From the NCBI GenBank assembly GCA_001642415.1, contig LTDK01000168.1, positions 1 to 26,741 on the forward strand: a stretch of DNA of 26,741 nucleotides. The letters run 5' to 3'. Of the stretch, positions 1 through 7,728 are shown in pieces (position 1 is the first letter of the stretch; every line of letters starts with the position of its first letter). The notes under the pieces are model-generated. The model made no database searches, had not been told where the DNA came from, and saw nothing but the letters and a program-made list of their open reading frames with translations. The DNA comes from Nematocida ironsii (taxonomy: Eukaryota; Microsporidia). A program made the position numbers and the translations under genes.

Positions 1-714
1 TCAGTATTATTATTGTGTTATGGTCTCTTCTAAAAGTATAAAAAACCAGTTTATACTGTATATGTGATGAGTATATGTTATTTACTGAATATTTGGTTAT
101 ATATCCCATATTTCTTATGTTAATAAACTGCTTTCTATTAAAAATGGTATAATATTATTCTATTATTCTATTATAAATATTTCATTTTTTCATTTTTTTT
201 TAAAGTGTAAATTTATAATTATTTATAATAATAAATTATTAATGTGAACGAGTTAAGAACAGAAAATAAGAAAAATAAGAAAAATAAAATATTTAATTAT
301 AGTGATATCACACAGACACACAGTGATTCTACTAAACCAAAGGCATAAATTACTAAAGTGTATATCCAAACTAGGGGGAAGTAACACATACGTAAATAAA
401 TCATAGTAGAATTAAAAGGGACAATCAAAGTTTAAGGACTACTGGGACTATAAGTATATGTATATTTTGATATTCTATGTAGACCTATAAATAGACCATA
501 CACATCTTAGATGTAACACTACCTTATATGAAGTAATGGAAGAATTAGTGCGATAGTAATTTATAGATGAATAATCATTTAGGATATAGATTGAATTTCT
601 GAGTTTATAATGGAGTATAATCGATATAAGAGTTTCTGAAATTTAATAAATACGAAGTTTAGATATGCCATTTAAAGTTCACATTCAAGAAGAAGAATCC
701 AACCTCATAATATA
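1..714. other. Gene-free AT-rich flank without the intergenic repeat
   Basis: No open frame of useful length and no recognisable RNA gene is visible on either strand. The sequence is AT-rich with short homopolymer runs and differs from the other spacers because it lacks the TGTGTAATAAGT-type repeat, which begins only near 715. Slightly less AT-biased patches (about 340-560) could be decayed gene or an unrecognised small RNA, but I cannot assign anything. Confidence 0.5.
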
Positions 715-1235
715 ATACACATAGTATAATAAGTAATATTAATAACACAACATGTAATAAGTAGTAATTTATTTATTATTTATTTTTATCACTACTTTAT
801 ACACATAGTATAATAAGTAATAAACTAATAACCCAATGTGTTATAATTATTATTAATAACACAGTGTGTAATAAGTAATAATATATTTATGAACACTTTT
901 ATTCTTAAAAATATTTTAATAAGTATTTATTACACATAGTGTACAAAGTATTAATAAATTTATATACTATTACTTATTACACATAGAGTATAACTTATTA
1001 TACATAGAATAATAAATAATCATAACTTATTACACATATACCACTATATACTATAACTTATTACACATAGTATATTACTTATTACATATATACCACTATA
1101 TACTATCACTATTAATCCTTCTTATTCTACTATTACTTATTACACATATACCACTATATTCTATTACTTATTACTTACTCCGTCTTCTATTACTCCTTAT
1201 TATTCTATTACTTATTTACTTATTCTTCCTTTATG
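715..1235. repeat. Intergenic TGTGTAATAAGT-type repeat block 1
   Basis: Dense degenerate copies of the element, mostly in the ACTTATTACACA orientation on +, with a few forward copies near 840-880. Copies are separated by variable AT-rich linkers such as ATATACCACTATA. No coding sequence is seen. The block ends just before the tRNA-Pro gene. Confidence 0.85.
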
Positions 1236-1263
1236 TGTACATCTGTATTCCTTATTCATCGAA

Positions 1264-1335
1264 GGCGACTTGGTCTAGTGGTATGATTCCTGCTTTGGGT
1301 GCAGGAGGTCCCGGGTTCAATTCCCGGAGTTGCCC
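1264..1335 (+). tRNA. tRNA-Pro (anticodon TGG)
   Basis: A full cloverleaf can be drawn. The 7-bp acceptor stem pairs 1264-1270 with 1328-1334 (one G-T pair). The D-arm contains TGGTCTAGTGGTATGA. The anticodon stem CCTGC/GCAGG encloses loop TTTGGGT, giving anticodon TGG. The T-arm is CCCGGGTTCAATTCCCGG, with the internal B-box promoter GGTTCAATTCC. The discriminator base is C, as in fungal tRNA-Pro. There is no intron. A T-rich run immediately 3' (from 1336) would serve as RNA polymerase III terminator. The next gene's start codon is only about 70 nt downstream. Confidence 0.97.
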
Positions 1336-1405
1336 TTTCTTTTTATTTTTTTATTTTTTTTCTTTATTTTTTATTTTTTATTTTTTAATTTTTTTTTATT
1401 TTTTA

Positions 1406-1939
1406 ATGAGCAAACCTCAGATGACCCCAGAAATTACCCCAAAACCCGAAATTAACTCACATTTATACGATTTATCAGTAATAAAGTCAGAATTAGATGA
1501 AATACTCATAGAATACTTAAAAGAATCAGAAAATTTCAAAGAATCCACTTTATTAGTAAATATAAAATTACTTATTGGTATATGTGTAACAAGTCTTACT
1601 ATAATTATATTTTTATTAACCAATAAAAATATTTTTAATATCCAGCACCCATTAATTATTGCACTAATAATATTATTCTGGGTGATCACTTATTCTGAGA
1701 CATTGATCATAAAGTTTTGTTATTTTTATACTTTTAGTGGGTATAAAAATAATGCAAAATTAAATGTACTAACCACCATAAGTAATACACACCCTGTGTA
1801 TACTGTACTATTATATACGGGAGATAAGAAAATACCAATTAAAGTATCCACGGATATAAGAACATTATACAAAGAGAATTTATTAAATGTACGTAAATTT
1901 ACAGATATAATAAAGGATTGTTTAATAAATAATAAATAG
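1406..1939 (+). CDS. SPC2: Signal peptidase complex subunit 2-like protein (SPC25 family)
   Basis: A 177-residue protein. The family is a non-catalytic membrane subunit of the ER signal peptidase complex that helps the enzyme engage the translocon. The sequence shows an N-terminal amphipathic segment (about 22-45, ending before KESTLLVNIKLLIG), a hydrophobic hairpin with two membrane spans (about 52-71 and 82-105) whose ends face the cytosol, and a soluble C-terminal part with alternating hydrophobic residues (TYSETL, HPVYTVLLYTG). This order and length match the family. The frame stays open upstream to 1235, but that extension would run through tRNA-Pro, so I start at the ATG at 1406, which follows a long T-rich tract. 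No single diagnostic motif exists in this divergent family, so the call rests on topology and overall resemblance. Confidence 0.7.
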   Translation: MSKPQMTPEITPKPEINSHLYDLSVIKSELDEILIEYLKESENFKESTLLVNIKLLIGICVTSLTIIIFLLTNKNIFNIQHPLIIALIILFWVITYSETLIIKFCYFYTFSGYKNNAKLNVLTTISNTHPVYTVLLYTGDKKIPIKVSTDIRTLYKENLLNVRKFTDIIKDCLINNK

Positions 1940-2450
1940 TACACATAGTGTAATAAGTAATATATAGTAATATATGTGTAATAAGTTATATATAGTAATA
2001 ATAAATAGTGGTATATGTGTAATAAGTAATGATGTATGTGTAATAAGTAATAAATAGTGGTATATGTGTAATAAGTAATAGATAGTGGTATATGTGTAAT
2101 AAGTTATACTCTATGTGTAATAAGTTATGTTATATTGTGATTATTTATTATTCTATGTGTAATAAATTGTAATAAGTTATAGTTATTGTGTAATAAGTCT
2201 TATACACTGTGTAATAAGTTATAGTTATTTATTACACTATATGTATTATATTATATTCTTATATTATACTTATTCTATTATTATTTATTACACTATATGT
2301 ATTATATTCTATTATTTATTACACTATATGTATTATATTCTATTATTTATTACTCTATATGTATTATATTCTATTATTTATTACACTATGTATACTATTT
2401 ATTATTTATTACACTATATGTATTATATATTATTTTTTATTTTTTTATTT
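1940..2450. repeat. Intergenic repeat block 2, with an orientation switch
   Basis: About 1943-2220 carries forward copies (TGTGTAATAAGTTAT, TGTGTAATAAGTAAT). From about 2225 to 2420 the orientation flips to ATTTATTACACTATATGTATTATA-like copies spaced every 35-40 bp. An open frame through 2241-2456 comes only from the repeat (Tyr/Leu/Ile-rich translation) and is not taken as a gene. Confidence 0.85.
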
Positions 2451-2452
2451 AT

Positions 2453-3010
2453 ATGAATATATTCTGGTTACTTTTCTGTATTACAGCATGCGTATGTGAA
2501 ACATTCGATATCTCCAATGAGACCACCTTCATATTAGGACTACAATTAATAGAGAATAAAAGTACAAGAATAGAATTATCCTTAAATAATAATTCTAATA
2601 CAAATGTACAATTAAAGGATCCTTCTAATAAAGTAATACGTACATTTAATAATGATTCAGATATGAACATCTCATTTATACCAAAAGTATCTGGTGAGTA
2701 TACTATAACAGTAAATAATCATAAATTAAATAAAGTATTATTTACTATAATATTACCACAAGCAGATGAAGGACCATTTGCATCACAAGTAGAAGTTAAT
2801 TTAGGGAAGGATTTAGAAGATTCTTTAAGGAGGATAATTGACTCACATAAATTATTACTAACACGGCAGAAGGAGCATTTAGATAAAGCCAGGAGTACTA
2901 AGAGTTGGATTAAGAAACTTACACTATTAGAAGTAGGGTTATGCTTACTTGCACTGTATTATGTACAGAGTGAAGCAGTAAAGACATTTTATAGCACAAG
3001 GAAGGTATAA
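2453..3010 (+). CDS. p24/TMED family cargo receptor (emp24/gp25L, GOLD domain)
   Basis: A 185-residue type I membrane protein. p24 proteins cycle between ER and Golgi in COPII/COPI vesicles and sort cargo including GPI-anchored proteins. The N-terminus is a cleavable-type signal (MNIFWLLFCITACVC). The luminal beta-rich GOLD-like domain spans about 17-105, with SGEYTITVNN matching the family's conserved G-x-Y segment. A coiled-coil-forming stretch follows at about 115-150. The single membrane span is about 155-172, followed by a short tail ending FYSTRKV, like the YYLKRFFEVRRVV tail of delta-type p24. The frame continues 5' into the repeat block; the ATG at 2453 is chosen because it places the signal peptide at the start. 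A second p24-like gene lies at 16408. PER1, which remodels GPI anchors, is also in this window. Confidence 0.85.
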   Translation: MNIFWLLFCITACVCETFDISNETTFILGLQLIENKSTRIELSLNNNSNTNVQLKDPSNKVIRTFNNDSDMNISFIPKVSGEYTITVNNHKLNKVLFTIILPQADEGPFASQVEVNLGKDLEDSLRRIIDSHKLLLTRQKEHLDKARSTKSWIKKLTLLEVGLCLLALYYVQSEAVKTFYSTRKV

Positions 3011-3545
3011 ATAAATAGTATATAACATAACTTATTAAAACTTATTACACAATGTATAGTATATAGGATAAGACTTATTACACAATGTATAAGACTTATT
3101 ACACAGTGTGCATAACTTATTAAAAATTATTACACATAGTATAAGACTTATTACACAATGTGCATAACTTATTAAAACTTATTACACATAGTATAGTATA
3201 TAACATAACTTATTAAAACTTATTACACATAGTATAGTATATAGGATAACTTATTACACAATGTATAGTATATAACATAACTTATTACACAATGTATAAG
3301 ACTTATTACACAGTGTATAGTATATAACATAACATATTACACAATGTATAGTATATAGGATAAGACTTATTACACATAGTATAGTATATAGGATAAGACT
3401 TATTACACATAGTATATAATATATTACTTATTACACATAGTATATAATATATTACTTATTATACTATTACCATTATATTCTATTACTTATTACACTATTA
3501 CCATTATATTCTATTACTTATTACACATATACTACTATATATTTA
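3011..3545. repeat. Intergenic repeat block 3 (reverse orientation)
   Basis: Almost pure array in the ACTTATTACACA orientation, alternating with AATGTATAGTATATAGGATAA and CATAGTATATAATATATT linkers. Several 40-60 bp segments recur nearly unchanged, for example around 3060-3100, 3230-3290 and 3340-3400. No coding potential beyond repeat-derived frames. Confidence 0.85.
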
Positions 3546-3569
3546 TAAAATAACGGAATGTAAAATTTT

Positions 3570-4142
3570 ATGACAAAAAAAGAAGAGAAGAGTATTTCAT
3601 ACGAGATGAGAAGTATTCGTGTACCATCCAGAAAAATGAAAGCAGTAAAGGAAATGTGGATGAAAATATATACACCAATTGTTATGCAGTGTAAATTAGA
3701 GATAAGAATGAACTTGTCTACACAGTGCATAGACATAAGGACGTGTAAAGAAACACTCAGTCCAGTAGCAATTCAAAGAGCAGAAGAATTTATTAATGCA
3801 ATAACACTGGGATTCTCACCAGAAGATGCCTTATCTATACTAAGGGATGATTCATTATATGTTAACTGTTTCTCATTAGAGGATGTAAGGATACTTCGAC
3901 ACCATCACGTAGGCAGAGCGATCGGGAGGATCGCTGGTTCGAAAGGGAAGGTTAAGAATAATTTAGAGTTAATTACAAGTACAAGGATAGTAATAGAGGA
4001 TAAGAACATAAGGGTATTAGGTACAGCAGAGAATATATCATTAGTAAGGACAGCTGTAAGTAAATTAATTATGGGATCACAGCCATCGAAAGTATGTTCA
4101 GATTTAAGGATCATTTCAAAGAAAGTACAGGAAAGATTGTAA
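3570..4142 (+). CDS. PNO1: PNO1/DIM2, KH-domain ribosome assembly factor
   Basis: A 190-residue protein. PNO1 (yeast Dim2) binds the 3' end of 18S rRNA in pre-40S particles, works with Nob1 in 3' maturation and recruits the Dim1 methylase. Nearly the whole protein matches the family. The N-terminal KH-like half holds RSIRVPSRKMKAVKEMWMKIYTP and the segment TQCIDIRTCKET. The helix LGFSPEDALSILRDDSLYVNCF follows. The C-terminal KH domain includes VGRAIGRIAGSKGKVKNN (about 114-131) with its G-x-x-G-type loop, then TSTRIVIEDKNIRVLG and the signature LIMGSQPSKV (166-175). Only the variable basic N-terminal extension of animal and yeast proteins is missing, as expected for a compact genome. The start at 3570 (MTKKEEK) is the first ATG in frame, immediately after repeat block 3. 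Confidence 0.97.
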   Translation: MTKKEEKSISYEMRSIRVPSRKMKAVKEMWMKIYTPIVMQCKLEIRMNLSTQCIDIRTCKETLSPVAIQRAEEFINAITLGFSPEDALSILRDDSLYVNCFSLEDVRILRHHHVGRAIGRIAGSKGKVKNNLELITSTRIVIEDKNIRVLGTAENISLVRTAVSKLIMGSQPSKVCSDLRIISKKVQERL

Positions 4143-4159
4143 AATCGGGTTAAATCGGG

Positions 4160-4432
4160 TTATTACCACAAATAAAATATAATATTCTATGTGTAATAAG
4201 TTATGATATGTGATAGTATATATGATACATTGTGTAATAAGTTATGTTCATTGTGTAATAAGTAATAGTACATGTGATAGTATATATGATACATTGTGTA
4301 ATAAGTTATGGTATACTGTATTAATAATGATATATTGTGTAATAAGTTATGTTCATTGTGTAATAAGTTATGATACGTAATAATACGTTATGTTCATTGT
4401 GTGCTTTATTATGATACATTGTGTAATAAGTT
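4160..4432. repeat. Intergenic repeat block 4 (forward orientation)
   Basis: Forward copies such as CATTGTGTAATAAGTTATG recur every 30-60 bp between PNO1 and the structured RNA candidate. The start of the spacer (4144-4162) carries the direct duplication ATCGGGTTAAATCGGGTTA. Confidence 0.85.
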
Positions 4433-4777
4433 ATATACTGTGGTGACACCACCATTCAGATATGAGCCCCTAAGGACGATCCGTCTGTGTGCCAGCTCGT
4501 GCAGTTATCCCACCAAAGTAAAAGACCAGAATCTCTGAATCAGTATATCAACTGCTGATTATTTAACCAGAGCTATTTCCCCAATTTAAAAGAAGACTCA
4601 GAGAAGCATTAACGGCTTAACTTCAACACCAGGCCTAACACAACTACATCCAGGAATTTTCAGATCTGTGAAGGCTTAGGCCGCATCCTAAATCCAATAA
4701 AGAACTTTTCCCTTTCACTTTGTTCTATCTCTTGACTACGTGGAAGGGCAGTGTAGTGTTACTCCGCATGAGTACAT
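4433..4777 (-). ncRNA. Structured non-coding RNA, probable RNase MRP/RNase P-type RNA
   Basis: This 345-bp stretch is clearly richer in G+C than its surroundings, lacks the intergenic repeat and has no open frame on either strand, as expected of a conserved RNA. Read on minus it fits RNase P/MRP topology. A closing stem P1 pairs 4771-4777 with 4433-4439 (7 bp). P2 pairs 4753-4759 (ACACUAC) with 4446-4452 (GUGGUGU). A CR-I-like segment reads GGGAAAAGUUCUUUA. A CR-V-like segment near the 3' end reads GGGGCUCAUAUCUG, close to the GGGGCUCAUUCUC of human RNase MRP RNA. A long-range P4 pairs 4698-4705 with 4466-4473 (wobble-rich). An internal stem pairs GGCCTAA (4632-4638) with TTAGGCC (4676-4682). 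RNase MRP cleaves pre-rRNA and RNase P trims tRNA 5' ends. I favour MRP on the 3' motif but cannot exclude P or another structured RNA. Competing local hairpins exist, for example at 4440-4452. Confidence 0.5.
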
Positions 4778-4935
4778 CAAGAATAATAAAAATTTTAATG
4801 AATATTAATTATTATACTAAAAGTAACCTTATTTAATTAATTAATTTTTGATTAATTAATTAAAATTTGATATAATTATTTTTTTTCATTTTTTAAAAGT
4901 ATAAATATTGAAAAATTTTAAATTTTAAATATTAA
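4778..4935. other. AT-rich spacer with a long AT-only inverted repeat
   Basis: The spacer contains TTTAATTAATTAATT and TTGATTAATTAATTAA (about 4830-4865), which can fold into an almost pure A-T hairpin with a short loop. It separates the RNA candidate from the next start codon and could be a shared promoter or boundary for the minus-strand RNA and the plus-strand gene. No repeat-element copies are seen here. Confidence 0.4.
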
Positions 4936-5499
4936 ATGATAAATACTGAAGTAAATGGAAAGAAAGATAATTTCATAAGAAAGAGTGTTTCTGAAATATC
5001 ACTAAAAGATATTAAAGATATAATATTTGCATCTACTAAAGAACAAGTTGATTTAAGAAACAAGTGTATAATAATTGGTATAACAGTAATTATATTATTA
5101 GTTATAATAATATGGGGAGTATCACGCATAATAAAAAAAATGCGTAAATTATATAATATAAGAAAAAAAGAAAATTTAATAAATCAGCAGTGGATGCAGC
5201 TAGAGAATAAGATAAATAAGCTGCTGCAGGAGCAAGAGAAGCGGGAGAATGGGCTAGATAAGTTGCTGCAAGAGATAGAGAGGTTGAAGCATGAGAAGGA
5301 GTTAGAGAGGCAGAAGAGGGAGTTAGAGAGGGAGGAGATGAATCAGAAGATAAAGTGGCTGATACATCAGTTTAAGCAGAAGCAGCAGATGGATCATAAG
5401 CAGCAGATGGAGTATAAGCAGAAGATGGATCAGGAGCTGATACAGCTGAAACAGCAGATAAATCAGGAGCTAGAGAGGCAGAAGATGGATAAGTTATGA
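4936..5499 (+). CDS. Single-pass membrane protein with long coiled coil, unknown function
   Basis: A 187-residue protein I do not recognise. Residues 1-42 are polar; about 44-63 form one strongly hydrophobic span (IIIGITVIILLVIIIWGV) followed by basic residues (RIIKKMRKLYNIRKK), so the C-terminal part is predicted cytosolic. From about 82 to 187 the chain is a continuous Glu/Lys/Gln/Leu-rich coiled coil with internal near-repeats (KLLQEQEKRENGLDKLLQEIERL, then QQMDHKQQMEYKQKMDQ). The coiled-coil part is richer in G+C and purines than the N-terminal part, and its DNA repeats (GCAGATGGATCATAAGCAG-like) suggest expansion by replication slippage. There is no signal peptide before the span. Tethering or organelle shaping is possible but unsupported. 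Confidence 0.75.
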   Translation: MINTEVNGKKDNFIRKSVSEISLKDIKDIIFASTKEQVDLRNKCIIIGITVIILLVIIIWGVSRIIKKMRKLYNIRKKENLINQQWMQLENKINKLLQEQEKRENGLDKLLQEIERLKHEKELERQKRELEREEMNQKIKWLIHQFKQKQQMDHKQQMEYKQKMDQELIQLKQQINQELERQKMDKL

Positions 5500-5840
5500 T
5501 AAGTTATGATACATTGTGTAATAAGTTATGATAAGTTATGATACATTGTGTAATAAGTTATGATAAGTTATGATACATTGTGTAATAAGTAATAGTACAT
5601 GTGATAGTATATGTGATACATTGTGTAATAAGTAATGTTATATGTGTGATAAGTAATAGTACATTGTGTAATAAGTAATAGTATACTGTATTAATAATGA
5701 TACATTGCGTAATAAGTAATGGTATGTGATAGTATATGTGATACATTATGTAATAAGTTATGATATGCTGTATTAATAATGATATATTGTGTAATAAGTT
5801 TTAATATATTGTGTAATAAGTTTTGATAAGTTATGTTTAT
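5500..5840. repeat. Intergenic repeat block 5 (forward orientation)
   Basis: Starts at the stop codon of the coiled-coil gene with three near-identical 35-bp units (GATAAGTTATGATACATTGTGTAATAAGTTAT type, about 5497-5600). More diverged copies then continue to the 3' end of SHMT. The flanking genes converge, so these repeats lie in both 3' flanks. Confidence 0.85.
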
Positions 5841-5857
5841 TTTTTATTAATAAAATT

Positions 5858-7201
5858 TTATTCAGGTATTGGATACTTCTTTGTTAAATTGAAAATATTT
5901 TGTATAATATTTTTTATACTCTCCTGATTTAAAATATCTTCTGATATAATCCAGTCACTAACTGATTTATACTTATTACGTACACTCACAGTATCCTGTA
6001 ACAGTGTAATTGCAGTATGTACCATATCACACACTAAATAAGTATCACTCTCCTTAAACCCACGTGTAGTAATTGCGTATACACCCAGACGTATACCTGA
6101 TGGTTTAAATAAACATGATTTATCACGTGGTACACTATTCTTGTTTATATTTATACCTAAATAATCACAAAATGCTTCTACCTCATGTCCACTTATACCC
6201 TTACTGTATAAATCTATTATTATCATATGATTAACAGTAGAATTAGTCACAATATCATAATTACGCTGTTTAAAGTAGTCACACATTATACGTGCATTAA
6301 TTACCACTTGCTTACAATACGTTATAAATTCAGGTTGTTTAGCCATATACATACTGTGTGATATACCAGCAATAGTATGATTATGTGGACCACCTTGTAT
6401 TAATGGGAATACTGCCAAGTTCATTTTATTATCTAAATCATGTACAGTACCATTAACTGTGACAGATTTCTTGTATATAATAATGGCACCACGTGGTCCT
6501 CTTAATCCTTTATGTGTAGTAGTCATAATTACATCACAGTGTATAAATGGGTTATTCATTAACTTACATGCAATTAGTGCTGATATATGTGAGATATCTG
6601 CGTATAAGAATGCTTTATCAGTGACTATCCCTCTGAGTAATTCATAATTTATATCTTGTGAGTGTGCACTGTATCCACAGATGAGTATTTCTGGTGATAC
6701 TTCATTAAACCGTGTACGTATATGGTTATAGTCTAAATAACCATTATTATCTACTTCATATGGGTGTGATGAGAAATAAACACTTGTACTGGAGACTTTT
6801 CTTGTTTTAGTTTGGAATCCGTGTGTTAAATGACCACCTGCTGGTAAATTCATTCCCATAATCTTACCACCTGGTGTGACCATGGCTGAGTATGCTGATA
6901 AATTAGCGATACTTCCTGAGTAGGGTTGTACGCATACTCCCCATACGGTCGGATCTAATTCAAATAATGATAGTATACGGTTCTTACACTGTGTTTCTAT
7001 TATATCTATATATTTAGTACCACCGTAGTATCTTGCACCTACTTTACCTTCTGAGTATTTATTAGTTAGGAGTGATCCTGAGTATTTGTATACTCCTGGG
7101 AATACGTAATTCTCACTTGCAATTAGTGTTATGGAGGTTCTTTGTCTGTTCTCTTCTTGTGTGATGTACTCATCTAATTCACTGTCTTGTAAAATACTCA
7201 T
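5858..7201 (-). CDS. SHM: Serine hydroxymethyltransferase
   Basis: A 447-residue PLP enzyme that interconverts serine plus tetrahydrofolate with glycine plus 5,10-methylene-tetrahydrofolate, supplying one-carbon units for thymidylate and purine synthesis. Key segments in order are LIASENYVFPGV (26-37), LTNKYSEGKVGARYYGG (45-61), VQPYSGSIANLSAY (91-104), the PLP-pocket ADISHISAL (201-209, with D202 and H205) and the Schiff-base lysine K231 in TTTHKGLRGPRGA. QGGPHNHTIAGI and the C-terminal IRLGVYAITTRGF follow. The length is slightly below the 460-490 of other eukaryotic cytosolic forms, and the N-terminus carries no obvious organelle-targeting extension, so cytosolic action is likely. The start at 7201 begins MSILQDSELDEYI, a normal family N-terminus. 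The gene is isolated between repeat blocks, and no repeat insertion is seen in it. Confidence 0.97.
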   Translation of the reverse strand: MSILQDSELDEYITQEENRQRTSITLIASENYVFPGVYKYSGSLLTNKYSEGKVGARYYGGTKYIDIIETQCKNRILSLFELDPTVWGVCVQPYSGSIANLSAYSAMVTPGGKIMGMNLPAGGHLTHGFQTKTRKVSSTSVYFSSHPYEVDNNGYLDYNHIRTRFNEVSPEILICGYSAHSQDINYELLRGIVTDKAFLYADISHISALIACKLMNNPFIHCDVIMTTTHKGLRGPRGAIIIYKKSVTVNGTVHDLDNKMNLAVFPLIQGGPHNHTIAGISHSMYMAKQPEFITYCKQVVINARIMCDYFKQRNYDIVTNSTVNHMIIIDLYSKGISGHEVEAFCDYLGININKNSVPRDKSCLFKPSGIRLGVYAITTRGFKESDTYLVCDMVHTAITLLQDTVSVRNKYKSVSDWIISEDILNQESIKNIIQNIFNLTKKYPIPE

Positions 7202-7555
7202 TAAAAATAAAAAATAATTTTATTATATATCTAAAGACTATTAAGTAATAGTGTAATAAGTAGTATATAGTGTACTATGTGTAATATATAATGACTAACA
7301 GATACACTATTAATTAGTATACTATGTGTAATAAGTAGTATATAGTGTACTATGTGTAATATATTATATATTATAATAATAGATATAATATTAATTAGTA
7401 TACTATGTGTAATATATAATAAATAGTGTACATTGTGTAATATATTATATATTATTATAATAGATATAATATTAATTAGTATACTATGTGTAATAAGTAG
7501 TATATAGTGTACTATGTGTAATATATTATATATTATTATAATTAACAGATACTCT
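7202..7555. repeat. Intergenic repeat block 6a (forward orientation)
   Basis: Copies of TACTATGTGTAATAAGTAGTATATAGTG and relatives recur between SHMT and cytochrome b5 reductase. A longer composite unit containing ATAATATTAATTAGTATACTATGTGTAAT recurs about three times (near 7310, 7390 and 7465). Confidence 0.85.
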
Positions 7556-7728
7556 ATTACTTATTATACTATGTGTAATATATTCTATCTCTCTATCTAT
7601 CTATTACTTATTATACTATGTGTAATATATTCTATCTCTCTATCTATCTATTACTTATTATACTATGTGTAATATATTCTATCTCTCTATCTATCTATTA
7701 CTTATTATACTATGTGTAATATATTCTA
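7556..7728. repeat. 47-bp tandem repeat, about 3.7 copies
   Basis: Units start at 7556, 7603, 7650 and 7697. Each joins ATTACTTATTATACTATGTGTAAT (a facing pair of half-elements) with ATATTCTATCTCTCTATCTATC. The three full copies appear identical, so the array is young. The last copy runs into the stop codon of cytochrome b5 reductase at 7729-7731. Confidence 0.93.

Noticed and set aside
1235..1405. N-terminal extension of the SPC2-like frame
   Set aside because: It runs through the complete tRNA-Pro gene and a poly-T tract and is not plausible protein; the ATG at 1406 is a better start.
2241..2456. Tyr/Leu/Ile-rich frame upstream of the p24 gene
   Set aside because: It is encoded entirely by tandem copies of the intergenic repeat, which is open in all frames in this orientation.
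4433..4777. Fragment of large-subunit rRNA or signal recognition particle RNA
   Set aside because: GGGATAACTG recalls a 28S segment, but the flanking bases do not follow rRNA, and no SRP helix 8 motif was found on either strand.
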